Shown in pieces: positions 11,022 through 22,490 of a stretch of DNA of 64,000 bases. How positions within the stretch are numbered: the first letter of the stretch is position 1; every line of letters begins with the position of its first letter. The DNA is from Thozetella sp. PMI_491 (Eukaryota > Ascomycota > Sordariomycetes > Chaetosphaeriales > Chaetosphaeriaceae), in the NCBI GenBank assembly GCA_021432635.1, contig MU270044.1:439455-503454 (forward strand). Reading direction: 5' to 3'. Under the pieces are notes generated by a model. That model searched no databases. It was not told the origin of the DNA and worked only from the letters and a program-made list of their open reading frames with translations. The translations under genes and the position numbers were made by a program.

Positions 11022-12797
11022 TCAGTACGATGCCGTCTCGTACTTGCTTCTTGCGCGGATCTGCTTGCCAAACTGGAAGAAGACCCACGGCACCGGCAGG
11101 AGCGCTACAGCGATGAAACCAAGCAAGCTGGTAGCCCATCCGATACCGAGCGCCGAGTACACTGTCTTTAGGGTTAGCGTTCCGATCAAGAAGCCTCGGA
11201 CGGCTATGCGCCCGGTGGCTGCCGATTCCTGGTCGGCCGGCCGAGGGGGGGGCACTTACTCTGGCTGGTAAATAGCGGGAAGGCGCCTGCAAGGCCGTAC
11301 CGGGCCAGGCTGTTGGCGCTCGCGGCGCTTGCCACGTTGGTCCCATGATACGTGTCGACCATGTACTGCATGGTGCTGATGAAGATGCAAATGTTGCCCC
11401 ATGCGAACGGCACGATCGCAAGCGTAGGGCTAGCCCATGAGATGTCTGGGCGCGCCGTCCAGGCGAACCAGAAGAGCCCGACCGGCAATCCGATGCTGCC
11501 TACCATGGCTGGATACAGCCGGTATTCCGGCGGAACTTGGTGCGGCGGATGCCGCGGGATCTGCCGGCGGTACAGGAACACGTCGCACAACAGAATAGTC
11601 AGGGTGCCGAGCAGGCACCCCACAGCGATCGAAAGGAATACCAAGCCACTTTGCTCGATAGAGAAAGCGTAGGTGCGCTGGAAGGTGTAGGGCACGGCCG
11701 AGAAGAGGGTGAAGAGGGTCGCGAACTCGCATGCGACATACAGACAAACGAAGCTGACGATGGGCTCGGTCGCCAGCATGTGTACCGGCCGCAGCAGGGC
11801 GATGGTGATAAAGGCTAAAATCTGCTTGCGAAGCGGCGGCTGCTTGGGTACCGTCTGTCCAAGCTCCCGGGCACGCCGGTGCTTGAGAACGGGGTGATAG
11901 GTTTCCCGGCCGAAGACCAGGGTGATGACCATACTGAAGGCGGCAAAGAACAACATGGCCCACTGCGTCCAGCGCCAGCCCTTTCTATTTACGATGAAGC
12001 CGCCGATGACGGGCCTTGAGACGCAAGTTAGCACGCAGAGTCTAGATAGTCGGGATGATCCGAATGGCCGGGAACGAGACTCGACCGGAGCCTAGCAGCA
12101 CCTACCCTAGGCCGGGCCCCAAGAATGGGGTTAGGATGAACAGGGTCGATGGGATGGCCCGGTGCGCGGGGAGATAGATCTCGTTGAGAAGGCCAGACGA
12201 CACTGACAGGCTCGGAGCGAAGCAGGTCCCGGCAAGGAAGCGCAGGATGCACAGACCCGCGAACGAGTTGGTCAACCCAGCGCCGAGGGTGAAGAGGCCG
12301 CCAAGGGGGAGTCCTCCGGCATAGAGGAGATACCTGCCGATCGTCTCGGATAGAGGGCCGCCGATGACCGGGCCGAATGCAAGGGCAAAGACGTAGAGGG
12401 AGAGTGGAAGGATGGCCTGCGTGCTGGTCACGTCAAACTCGGCCATCAGCTGCGTGTGGGCAGGCGATATAATCGAGGTCCCAATCGACCTAGCAGCAAA
12501 TGTCAATTTTCGCTCTGGAGACGGCAAGCCTGAGAGAGAGAAGAGGTGGGAAAGAGGGTGCACGCACGCAATGAAGCCTACGGACGATATCATGGCCACT
12601 TGCCATGCTTTCTTGCCGGCCGACCAGTTGTATGGATTACTCGGGTCTGTACTCCAGTCCCATGCCGGTTGGGCTGCATTTGCATCAACGGCAAGCTCCT
12701 CTGCCTCGTCGCTGCTCTCTACTTGCCCGCCGTCAGGCATTGCCTCGTCCTTCTCCATCGCCTCTGGCGGCGGCAGCCGCTCTGGGTCGGATAACAT
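11022..12797 (-). CDS. MFS drug/polyamine-type transporter (DHA1-like)
   Basis: Four exons: 12797-12568, 12489-12106, 12014-11260 and 11161-11022, giving 502 aa. Joins restore GFIA|SIGTSI, GPGLG|PVIGGFI and FTSQ|MYSALGIGW, all in phase. The last intron has a GCTAAC branch site. A ~60-residue cytosolic head with WDWSTDPSNPYNWS, a fungal DHA1 hallmark, precedes about 12 predicted membrane segments. Motif A-like GGPLSETIGR and the antiporter motif GPGLGPVIGG are visible. The likely role is proton-antiport export of toxic compounds or polyamines across the plasma membrane. The ATG at 12797 is chosen because the family pattern starts soon after. An in-frame ATG at 12974 would add a tail without family character. 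Confidence 0.92.
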
Positions 12798-13608
12798 CCT
12801 CCTGGAATGGGGAACGGGAACTGGTTCCTGGGAAACTAACGGTCGAACGCGCAGGATTGTCTCCAGCAGAGTCTGCTCTGGTGGCAGTGTTGAATCGGCA
12901 GGACCGGCTCGGTGGTGTAGGAAGATCCAGCAGATTGGTATATATATCTTTACCTTGGTCATGCACGCATACATTTGCGTCTGTACTTGCACATGGAGAC
13001 TGAGCTTGCGGGTCTAAGTGCTCCCGGTCTCGAGGCCCGCTCTGTCATGAATGCAAACGTTACGAGGTCTGCTGGTGTCAAGACAGCCAATCCAGCCGTC
13101 TTCAGGTTCGTGGCTCAGCAGGCCGAGAGACTAATTGCTGCTTCTGAGTAGTAATCATATTTTGGGCAATTTGGTCCATGGCAGGGGGTCAACCAGGGAT
13201 TTAGCTCCATGTTTATAGCCGACATGATCTCTGTGTTGATGATCACTAAACAAAAAGAGGCCCAAAGACCAGCCTCGGGTGGGAGATAAAGAGGACCACC
13301 CCACTCCCTAACGAATTAGTGCGGGGAGAGGGCGACGCCGGCTTTGAATAGTAGCTGGTGTTGGCTTTCTATTAGAGCTCGCAGAGGTGTCGACGAAGAG
13401 CCGCAGTGCCGAGGAAATGCTCGTGCGAATGGAGCGACTAGGTCCCCACGTCGTCTCGCATCTCCGTCTCACTGGGCGGGTCTTGGTTGTGCTCGAGCCA
13501 AGTGCCGCCGGCTACCTCACATTCTTCAGACTTCTGAACCACATATTTAGTATCTTCACACTATGGCTTTATCGCTGCGCCGTCTCCCAGACCGCATCCA
13601 CCGCAACG
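12798..13608. other. Intergenic region upstream of the MFS gene
   Basis: About 0.8 kb between the MFS start and the 3' end of the dehydrogenase. An open frame continues upstream of the chosen MFS start to about 12992, without similarity I recognise. No separate gene is supported. Confidence 0.4.
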
Positions 13609-15252
13609 TCAAGACGTTCCCTTCAGTTTGGCCTCCACTTCCTTATCCCACCACTCGGCCCAGTCTATTACCTTTTTGCCTGTCCTGGCCTCTTCAGCAC
13701 AGAAAACCAAGGCGTGGCTGCGGATGATCTCCTCGAGCGTGCAGCCCACATGCTCCTTCTGGGCCCTCTCAGTGGACCAACCATGATTCTTGACCTTGTC
13801 AACCGCCAACACGAACTGCCGAGCAAGACCGATATCTCCACCACCGTGACTACCCTCGCCCTCGACAGGGGGGTGGTAGGTGGTCGTCTTGCCTGTGAGG
13901 AAGTCTTCGACCTGGATGACATCCGAGTCGGCGTAAATCTCGCCATGGACACCGTAGATGTATGTGAATCGTTCGCACTGCCGTTTGGTCTGGGCTACCA
14001 TGTGAAATGTCGCCGTTTTGCTCCCGCGACCGCCCATGGCGTCAACAGTCTGACTGGCTTCGGGGGTAGCTGCAGGGAGAGAGGCGCCAGGTAGAGGGTC
14101 GTCATCCCAAGTGACGGTGACCACCTGTTCATCACATACATCGTTGTCGCTCTCGTACACGCACCGGCCGAACCAATTCCTGCTAGCCACCTCGGCGTCC
14201 GTCGTGTCCGCGGTGTAGTCCTTGGCGAGCTCCGCGATCATCGCTGCTCGTTTCTCCTCTGCCGTTCCGTAGCTCTCGATGTCTGGCATGACGATGCTCA
14301 CCGGCCACCGCACGTTCCCGGCGTCTAGGCCGTGAACTGGCTGCTCTACATACACCCTCTTCGCCGAGTACTTGCACGAGCTCTCGACGGGGCACGACAG
14401 ACAGTTGGTAGCGGGCCCCGCAGCGACTGGCTTTCTCGTTTTCTTGAAGTACTGCAGGGAGCCGGCGCTTGACACGGTGGAAGGAAGGTGCGGCGTGTTA
14501 TTGTCACCAGAGGTATAGGAGACGGGGGAGCATAGCAGCCAGAGCAAGATGTCTATGTCGTGACAGCTCTTGGTTAGGAGGCTAGGCGCCGTGGTGCTCT
14601 GACGGCGCCAGTTTCCACGGACGTAGCTGTGGGCAAAGTGCCACCAACCGACCGGCTCCGTGTGAACGACCGAGAGCACATCCCCGATGACGCGATCCTC
14701 GAGGAGCAGCTTCCGAAGCATGATGTTGGCGGGACTGTAGCGTAGGACGTGGCCGATGGAAAAGACATGCTCCTCACCCTTGTCCGTCTTGTTTGCCCGC
14801 AGAGCCCCATACATGTCCACACATGCCTCGAGACTGATTGATAACGGCTTCTCGCACATGATGTGCAGACCCCCAAGCTTGGCCAATTCGATAACGACCT
14901 CGCGGTGCATCTCGTCCAGCACGCAGACGAAGGCGGCATCGACCCCGGGTGGCGTGTCGTCATAGCCGTTGTCGGCTCGGTCTCGACGCTGCTTCTCGTA
15001 TGAGATGAAGTCGCGCCAGTCACGGAAGCAAGCGCCTTCGGCCGGGGCCTCGGCGCCCCAGATGAAGGTTTTGCCGAAGTGCGTCCTCTTGTAGTTATCG
15101 GGTTCCACCACGGCCACGACAAGACCGTTGCAGGAGCGGGTGATGGCACGGGCATATGCGCGTCCCCGAGATCCAGCGCCGATAATGACTAGGCGCGGGG
15201 GGTTTGGGGACATTGGCGGCGGGGGCGGGAAGTAGGGCTGGGCGGTCGACAT
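13609..15252 (-). CDS. Gfo/Idh/MocA family NAD(P)-dependent oxidoreductase
   Basis: A single-exon frame of 547 aa from ATG 15252 (context ACCATG). The frame stays open to 15321 but without another ATG. The N-terminal Rossmann motif is VIIGAGSRGRAYARAI. CEKPLSISLE matches the family's EKP motif, and SCHDIDILLWLL carries the usual catalytic-site His and Asp. The second half contains a cysteine cluster, CLSCPVESSC, not part of the basic fold. The family oxidises or reduces sugars, inositols and related polyols; the substrate here is unknown. It is about 60-200 residues longer than simple Gfo/Idh/MocA enzymes. It is divergent from the oligoribonuclease gene, with 735 bp between starts. Confidence 0.88.
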   Translation of the reverse strand: MSTAQPYFPPPPPMSPNPPRLVIIGAGSRGRAYARAITRSCNGLVVAVVEPDNYKRTHFGKTFIWGAEAPAEGACFRDWRDFISYEKQRRDRADNGYDDTPPGVDAAFVCVLDEMHREVVIELAKLGGLHIMCEKPLSISLEACVDMYGALRANKTDKGEEHVFSIGHVLRYSPANIMLRKLLLEDRVIGDVLSVVHTEPVGWWHFAHSYVRGNWRRQSTTAPSLLTKSCHDIDILLWLLCSPVSYTSGDNNTPHLPSTVSSAGSLQYFKKTRKPVAAGPATNCLSCPVESSCKYSAKRVYVEQPVHGLDAGNVRWPVSIVMPDIESYGTAEEKRAAMIAELAKDYTADTTDAEVASRNWFGRCVYESDNDVCDEQVVTVTWDDDPLPGASLPAATPEASQTVDAMGGRGSKTATFHMVAQTKRQCERFTYIYGVHGEIYADSDVIQVEDFLTGKTTTYHPPVEGEGSHGGGDIGLARQFVLAVDKVKNHGWSTERAQKEHVGCTLEEIIRSHALVFCAEEARTGKKVIDWAEWWDKEVEAKLKGTS

Positions 15253-15987
15253 GGTCGCGGTGGTGGAGCGCTGGTCTGCTCGTTGGGATCCGGGGATGCT
15301 TCGTATCCGGGGTAGCTTCAAGTCCAGGCCCGTTCGCGACGACGTCTAGATTCTGATCCCGACTTGCACGGAGGTGGCAGCCTGTCCCTCTCTGCGCAGC
15401 GGTGATACAAATGGCGTGTATAGCCTGTGTGAGCAGCACCGGGTTGCCTGGGAGTTGTGTAATGGAGGGGATCTGATAGGATGGCGGTGGGCTGGGCGTT
15501 GGAGGGCGGGGTCGATATACATAGAGCCTCCCTTGCTTTATACGGTAACGTTGCTGCCCTAAGTTCCCCTTGGTCTGCTTAGGTACTTACCCCGCCCGGC
15601 GGAGGTTTATAGGGCAAGCTCTTGCAAGATAAGAACCCCCCCACATGGAATCCAGACCGAGTCCGAGCTAGAGCCCGGGCATCCGCAGCGTAATTATTTT
15701 TTATTACATCATACATACACTAGAATACCCAGACCGCCAGATATCTGTCTGCTCTGGCTACCTACCCGGGGTCTAGGTACTTGCCTCGCCCACATCTACA
15801 CAAGCGCAGCCGAGGTAGGTAATCTACCTATCCCCTGGAGAGCAATGTCCTCTATCTTACGCTGCCTGCAACCCTCCAAACAACCCCACTGACAGCCCTA
15901 TCGTTGACATGAAGACTACCTAGTGACTGGCATTCATTGCGCATATAAAGGCAGCCTTTACGTCCGAGCTACCTTGTGTTCACCAGG
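15253..15987. other. Divergent promoter region, dehydrogenase / oligoribonuclease
   Basis: The 735-bp stretch serves both start codons. It holds several TACC/GGTA words (for example 'gtctaggtac' near 15770 and 'gaggtaggtaatctacctatc' near 15805) and an AT-rich patch near 15690-15725. Transcription start sites cannot be fixed from sequence alone. Confidence 0.45.
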
Positions 15988-16673
15988 ATGCCGGATGCTC
16001 GAGATCCCTTGGTCTGGATAGACTGCGAGGTGTGACACTCGCCCCTTCTCTCTAGACTCTCTCAGCTTCCCCTCGTCCCCTCCCCCGATCCATCCGGGGC
16101 GCCTCAGCTGACCCAAACGTCAAGATGACGGGTTTGGACCCGGACAAAGAGGAGATCATTGAGATCTTCTGCCTCATAACCAACGGCGATCTGGAGCTGC
16201 TAGACGAAGCAGGTTGGGGCACCGTCGTGCACCAGACCAAGGAGCGGATGGACCAAATGGACGAGTGGTGCACGCGTACCCACGCCAAGAGCGGACTCAC
16301 ACCCGCCGTCCTCGAATCGAATGTGACGCCCCAGCAGGCAGCCGATGAGTTACTAGCCTACATCCAAAAGTATGTCCCAGACAAATGGGGGGCCCTCCTC
16401 GCCGGCAACAGTGTGCATGCCGATCGTGCGTTTCTGAGGAAGGAGCCGTACAAGAAAGTCATTGACCACCTACACTACCGCCTTCTCGACGTCAGCAGCC
16501 TCAAGGAGGCTGCCGCTCGCTGGTGCCCGAGCGTCATCAAGAAGGCCCCTGGGAAGAGAGGACTTCACCAAGCCAGGGAAGACATACTAGAGAGCATCAG
16601 GGAGGCAAGCTATTACAAGACGGCTATCTTCCAAGCCGCCCCCACTCTGGCGACGGCGAAATCCGGCAAATAG
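15988..16673 (+). CDS. REX2: Oligoribonuclease (REXO2/Orn-type 3'-5' exonuclease)
   Basis: Two exons, 15988-16029 and 16125-16673, giving 196 aa. The join rebuilds WIDCE|MTGLD, the first exonuclease motif. The DEDDh residues are visible: Asp12, Glu14, Asp114 (in SVHADRAFL), His162 and Asp167 (HQAREDI); Asp136 is in LDVSSLK. The enzyme degrades RNA fragments of two to five nucleotides to mononucleotides, in mitochondria and cytosol in eukaryotes. No strong mitochondrial presequence is seen on this start. Exon 1 encodes only 14 residues and would be missed by simple ORF finding. It is convergent with PGM2, with 182 bp between stops. Confidence 0.96.
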
Positions 16674-16855
16674 GTGCAACGATTCACTTCAACCTCATTG
16701 CTACGGGAGAGAGCTAGCCCCTAAGGAGTCCAGCGCTAGGACATTCGCACAAAGGTCGGGTCCTTTACCCTTCCATGGCTCCGCGACGACTCATCACGGC
16801 CATCTGTTCTCTTCTCCGCTCCTGGCGTGTACCTGAATGAGCCCAACCCAATTGA

Positions 16856-18833
16856 TTAGGTCTTAACGTCCGGCTCGTCGCGGCCAACGAATTCCTTGAA
16901 CTTGAGAAGCTCTGTGGCAAATTGAATCTCGGGCTTCAGGAACTCCTGGGCGTCGGTTTCGTAAGTTGTAGCGTCGCTGCTGTGCTGCTCGATGTAGAGG
17001 CGGATCGTTGCTCCGGACGAACCTGTGCCGGACAGGCGGACAACAATGCGACTGCCGGAAGAGAAGGCAGCGTACAGGCCTTGGTTAGCGGATACCGACC
17101 CGTCTAGGTCCGTGTAAGAGAAGTTGCCGGCTTTGGTCACGGTACGGTCTGCAGTGCGTGGTTAGCGGTGTTGAGAGAGAGAGAGGGGGGGGGGGCATCT
17201 GCCCGGGTGCTTACTTCCAATCTTGCTTCCCACGAAGCTGGGGTTGGCAACTAGGTCCTTGAGCACGCCAACCACCTTGTTGGCCCCCTCTGAGTCGACG
17301 TTCTCGTAATCGTAACGCGTGAAGAAGGTGCGGCCGTATTCGGTCCAGAACTCCTTCTGAATCTGCTTGATGCTGGGGGTGACGCTGGGGTTGGCGACGC
17401 CCAGTCCAGCGATGATGTTCAGCCACGCTACGATGGCCCACAAACCATCCTTCTCCCTGATATGGTTGCTGCCAGTGCCGAAGGACTCCTCTCCACAAAT
17501 GGAGAGCTTGTCCGCGTCGAAGAGCGCGCAGAAGAACTTCCAACCGGTGGGGACCTCGTAGCAGTTCAGCCCCTGCTTCTTTGCTACGAGGTCGACGGCG
17601 CCGCTCGTGGGCATGCTCCGCGCCAGGCCAAAGACACCATTCTTCTTGAAGTACGGAATGAGCTGAGCGTGGTGCGCAATGATAGCTAAGCTGTCTCCCG
17701 GCGAGACGAAGGCGCCGGCGCCGTAGATCATGTTGCGGTCGCCATCGCCGTCCGAGGCGGCACCGAAGGGAATCTGGTTCTTCTCCACCACCTCGACCAG
17801 GCTGTGGGCATATGTGAGATTTGGGTCCGGATGGCCCCCATTGAAGTCCGGCGACGGGATGCAGTTTTGGGTGGACTCGGAGCCCAGACCCAGCTCCTTC
17901 TCGAAGATTGCCTTGCCATAAGGACCTGTGACACCCGAAAGGCCGTCGAAGAGCACCTTGAAGTCCGAGTACGAGGCGAAGAAGCTCTTGATGAGGGGAA
18001 AGTCGAAGATATCCTTGAGCATATCGACGTAGTCGGCGGTGCTGTCGATGATCTCGACCTCGAGGTTACCATAAGTCTTGGTGCCGATGGTGGAAATATC
18101 GATGTCTGGGATGTCGGCGATCTTGTACGAGGTGAGGGTCTTGGACGCCTCGTAGATCTTGTTGGTCACCGACTCCGGGGCCGGTCCGCCGTTCGCTAGG
18201 TTGTACTTGATACCAAAGTCCTCCTTAGGGCCGCCGGGGTTATGGCTTGCCGTCAAGAGGATGCCCCCTGTTGCTTGTCGCTTGCGAATGACATGACTGG
18301 CCGCCGGGGTGGACAGGATGCCGTCCTGACCGACCAAGAGCTTCTTGACACCGTATGCGGCACCAATCTTGGCGATCAATTGGATGACCTCGGGATTCCA
18401 GAAACGGCCGTCGCCGCCGATAACGAGGAATGAGCCTGAATGGAGAAGATATAAAGCGTCAGACCACCTCCTCTGCATCCTCAGAGGGAAGGGGGAGGAG
18501 GGGGAGGGACTAGCTACACGTACCTTCGACACCTTCGGGGATGGAGAGCAAGATGCTCGTAACAAACGATTCGCTGTAGTGGGGCTTCTGGAAAACGGTG
18601 ACCTTCTTTCGAAGACCAGAACTGTAGGCGAGTTAGCTGGCTGAGGCCGACGTGATCCGACGGATCCCAAAAGTCCCCTATCCCGGGGCAAGACGGGCCT
18701 GTCTCGGCGTGATGCGGAAAGGGGAGGAGGGGGGAAAGCTGTCTATCCGATGGCGGGGTAGCTCAGCTAGGATGACGCACGTTCCAGGCTTCTGGTCCGG
18801 AAAAGGTGTGAATTCGACCGTCTTGATGCTCAT
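16856..18833 (-). CDS. PGM2: Phosphoglucomutase
   Basis: Four exons: 18833-18781, 18621-18524, 18435-17215 and 17148-16856, giving 554 aa, close to the eukaryotic family length. It interconverts glucose-1-phosphate and glucose-6-phosphate, linking glycolysis to glycogen, trehalose and UDP-glucose. The phospho-serine loop TASHNPGG has Ser114. The metal-binding loop DGDGDRN lies at 279-285, the sugar-binding GEESFG at 365-370 and the phosphate-binding RLSGTGSSG near 495-503. Junctions KPGT|SGLRKK, EGVEG|SFLVIGG and KIGN|RTVTKAG read in phase. All active-site motifs are intact. The cytosolic location is inferred from the family. Confidence 0.97.
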
Positions 18834-20378
18834 TGTCCAGGCTTTTCTTGCGAGTCTGTCTACTGAGTCGCTTGGGGATTTTCGTTTGGGAGTGGGATTT
18901 GGGACAGAGACAGGTGGAACTCGGAGGGGTGCGTAGGCTGGAAGAAGGAAGAAGCCTATGATATACCACACAGAGACCAGCTGCAGCGTGGCGATCGTGA
19001 GGTGGGCTGCCCAAAAAAAATCGACAGGGGAGTGAGTGGCTAGGATATGGCCCCTGGCGGGTGAGACGAGCTCGCAAACCGCTCCACCCAGCAGGTTGGG
19101 CTAAGGTGGGGTTCCCAGAGTGACCTCATCCACTTTCTCGTTGGGGAGCTAAGTGAAGCTATTGGATAGCGTGAGCCAAGCCATCATGCTCGCCGCTACC
19201 TACAGAATTGTCCCTCAGTCTCTTGCTCTATGTTCCATCCCCCCTTCTTTTTTTCTGCCCGAGCCGTCTACCCGCAAGGTCCCGACTTGGTTTGGGCACC
19301 GTGATAGACACTGCTTGCCGGGAAAGGAGGGAAAAAATAGCGGCCACTTTCGCAGGGCCTCCCGCTGAGCTCCTTTCTCTGCTGCGAAAAAAAAAACAAT
19401 GATATGTAGCCCTGGGTGAAGGCTTTGATGAACAAGCCAAGCTCACCGCCGGCCCATTCAGCTTGATTGCTGCCCCTCCCCTCACCGCTAGCCCTCCACC
19501 TCTCAATCAGGAACGAGGGCGAAAGTGGTGGCTGTCCTTGTTCAGCTTACTATTGACTGGGTACTCCGGTAATTTATTGTTGGCACCGCCATGGTACAGA
19601 TAACGCGAGCACGGATTACACGCATCCTGCCGCCTGGGACTCCCTCACTGCCTCGTTGATTTCTTTTGCTATTTAAGAAAAAAGCCACCGACGGGCGGCA
19701 GAGCTGTGCATTCCCACTGCCGCCTGCTTGAGCTGATATGTAGTGCTTACGTACGATCCGACCCCTCCCAAACACCACGCTGTCGCGACTTTGCTTTCGC
19801 AACACCTAGCCTCAAGGGCCAGGCTACCTACGGAGAGTCCTGGGTTCTAGGGCCTGGGATCGGGATCCCGAGGCGTAGTGGAACCCCAGAAGATGACGGA
19901 TGATCAAAGCGTCCGTCATTACTGCTGTGGCGTCCTTATTATCAAGAGCAGGTGCACTGGCCGAAGCGGATAAATAGTGATTCTGATTAGATACATATGG
20001 AATACGGGCAGGTATCGCATGGCGAATTCAGGTGCATCGCCGGAAGGAACCTGTTGCGGCCAGAGGAGTATAGCCAGAAAAAAACATTATGGCTGGCTCC
20101 CATCCTCACATGCCTGTAGATGGCGTATGCTCCGTCGCGAAGTACAGTACGTGAAAGCTCTCATTTCAGGATGCAATCTTTGTTCCAATCCAGGGTATTT
20201 CCGCCCAATTCCGAACTATGAGCCACCGTAGGGTATCATGCAGTCTGGCCCAATGCCCCTCCACTTTACCAGTCATCGCGGTCATGTCGGTCGTGTCGTC
20301 GTTTCGTAGGAAATCATGTCGGGGTGTGGATAGAAAAGAAAGTAACGTTCTCACCGGGGGGTGGGTCCGAAAGCCTGT
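18834..20378. other. Intergenic region upstream of PGM2
   Basis: About 1.5 kb from the PGM2 start to the stop of the unknown gene. The frames are short and lack domains. There is an A9-type run at 19386-19395. No RNA gene or repeat is recognised. Confidence 0.45.
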
Positions 20379-22490
20379 CTACTTGGACGGCTCAGCACCC
20401 GGCGAGTTGGCCTCTGAAGACTCTGGTGTCGCTGCCAAGGTCGGCCCAAACACATCCTTGAACCTCCGGGCACCTGTGGTGGTGTGTTAGCGAACCATGG
20501 TTCCTCTCCTGAGAGAACCAAGGGCTTAGGCATCCTTACCCTCCTCGCTGACAAAGTATATCTCGAAAGCTCCCGATTTGTTCTGTCTCATATTTTCGTG
20601 CCTGTATCGCTGGCAGAAGACATATAGCTGCACATCCCTTAGCCAGACTCTGTGCTTCGATCGCCTCTTCAGCCAAGTCGAAGATTGAGATTGATGCGTG
20701 ACTAGGCGGGTGTCAGTAGGCGAGGCCAGTACCCCGTGACTTAAACATCTACTAACAGAGAGAGCACATACCAAATGCCGTCCAGACTGGACACTGCTTC
20801 AACTCCCCTTCCCACACGGCCGCGTGGAGCCGGATGCCTCCGGTCGTCATGTCTTCGTACACGATGAGCGAATGCTTGTACCCGTCGTCGATGATTTGCC
20901 TTTGGCTTGTGTTAGTGCGACGGAGTGGACATCGTCTGGATCTGGGTGAGCATATACGCTTGGAAAAGCCTCTTTTCTCGGCTGAGCTTGTATTCCTCTG
21001 GAGAAACCTGCACGGTCAACGTGTTTCGGGCCTTCAGGGATACAAATGTGCAGTAAAACAGCACCATTTCTAATTCCGATCAGTCCGGGGGGTTCTCAAA
21101 GCGGGCAGCCGCCGTGGTCAGCGACAGGTAGTCGGCTCACCTTCCCAAGTCTGGCAGAACAACACGGCCCATAGCTTGCTGCACTGGTCTGTGTGACTCC
21201 ACCTCTTCAGCTGGAGTGCGCTGCCTTCGCGATTGATGACCAGTTCGTGCGCCCCTCGCATAGAAAAGAACGGCATCTCGGCTTGCATGCTACGGGTGAT
21301 GAAGTACGGCGCCTGGTTGGTTAGATTCAGGAAGGCAAGCACCGATAGGCGGTCGTCGTTGAATACCCTTGACCCCCACTCACATTAGCTCGGTGTTTCG
21401 GGCAGACAAGGCGGTCAAAACAAAAGACATACCGCTTGTAGAGTATCTTGGACTCCGGTGGTATGTTGATGGCGCCGTATGGAAAATGGGGACCGAAAGA
21501 CCGGGAACTGGACTAGCTATCAGCAAGAATGCTCCGGGGATTCATGCGAGGAGGCGCCCACGGTCTCAGATTCTTCAGTGCTGTCCTGGACGGCAGTGGG
21601 AGCGAAAATATCTGTTCAGCCCAACTATGGCCATGTTAGTTAATCTAACTCGGTCGTTTGTTCCGCGGCCACGCATCTGCAGGTCTTGAATTGCGCACGT
21701 ACTGGACATTCTGCCGTCTTGTTAGTCAAACTTCCCCCATAGAAGGTAGCTAGAAGCTAGGTCACGTACAGGATCTTGAGCTCCGAGCACCATCATCATG
21801 CTCTGGCGAACTAGGGGTCCAACTGGAACGCTCGGCGGCGCTGGTCACGAATCAGCAAGTTGATGCGGCGACAGACAGCAAAGACGGGGCCATGCTAACG
21901 TATTCCTCTCTTCTCTCGGAGGCCCAGAATTCGTGTTTTGAGTTTGTCGAGGGTGTTGAGGTCAAAATTGGGCGACCTGGACGACGTTAGTAGCAAGGCC
22001 TGCACTAGAGCGGCGCGTCTAGTCACCTGGTGAGAAGAAGCTTCAGAAGAGACAGGAAGTGGTTGTATAGGACGAAGCGATGGGGTAGTGGTAGACCATC
22101 AGCTTCCTCTGTCATCTTGTGGTACATTTTGCGCCACCGGACTTCCCTCGTTAGCGTTTTGTCCTCGTAGTGGACTGTGATGTCTCTCAGGGTGCGGCAT
22201 AGGCAGGGGAGCACCACCGCAAGGTAATCGAGGACAATGGGTACACGGGAGATATGGACCTGAGATCGGTCGGCGAGGTCCCTAAGGAGGCGGGCGGATG
22301 TTCGCATCTCCTCAATGACGGCCAGCATGTGTACGTGGAAAGACTCTGGAAGAGCGAGTCTCAGCTGATCCAGGCCGACAGCGACGAGATCTGCCCGCTC
22401 AGCCTCTCGACAGCACCCCTGAAGGAGGTGTGTCTCAATCGGCATGTTCGGGCTGAGATAGTCCATCTCGACGGCAGTCTTGCCGTCCAT
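20379..22490 (-). CDS. Intron-rich conserved fungal protein of unknown function
   Basis: At least nine exons on the minus strand. The first starts at ATG 22490 (MDGKTAVEMDYLSPN) and ends near 22026. The 3' exons I can phase are 21367-21141, 21069-20958, 20899-20772, 20701-20540 and 20473-20379. They join as TWE|EMVLFYC, FQA|QIIDDGYK, TAF|VTHQS and SEEG|ARRFKDVFG. The middle exons (about 21430-22000) are less certain. The N-terminal half looks helical. The C-terminal half has paired beta-rich blocks (LQLKRWS...KLWAVLFCQTWEEMVLFY; GGIRLHAAVWEGEL...AFEIYFVSEEGARRFK) that look like two PH-like folds. I recall similar uncharacterised proteins in Sordariomycetes. Function is unknown; an upstream exon is possible. 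Confidence 0.72.

Noticed and set aside
12798-12992. N-terminal extension of the MFS transporter from an upstream in-frame ATG
   Set aside because: The extension has no family character and holds a possible splice donor; the ATG at 12797 fits DHA1 proteins better.
13387-14094. Plus-strand open frame of 235 codons
   Set aside because: It is antisense to the Gfo/Idh/MocA gene, whose frame carries clear family motifs.
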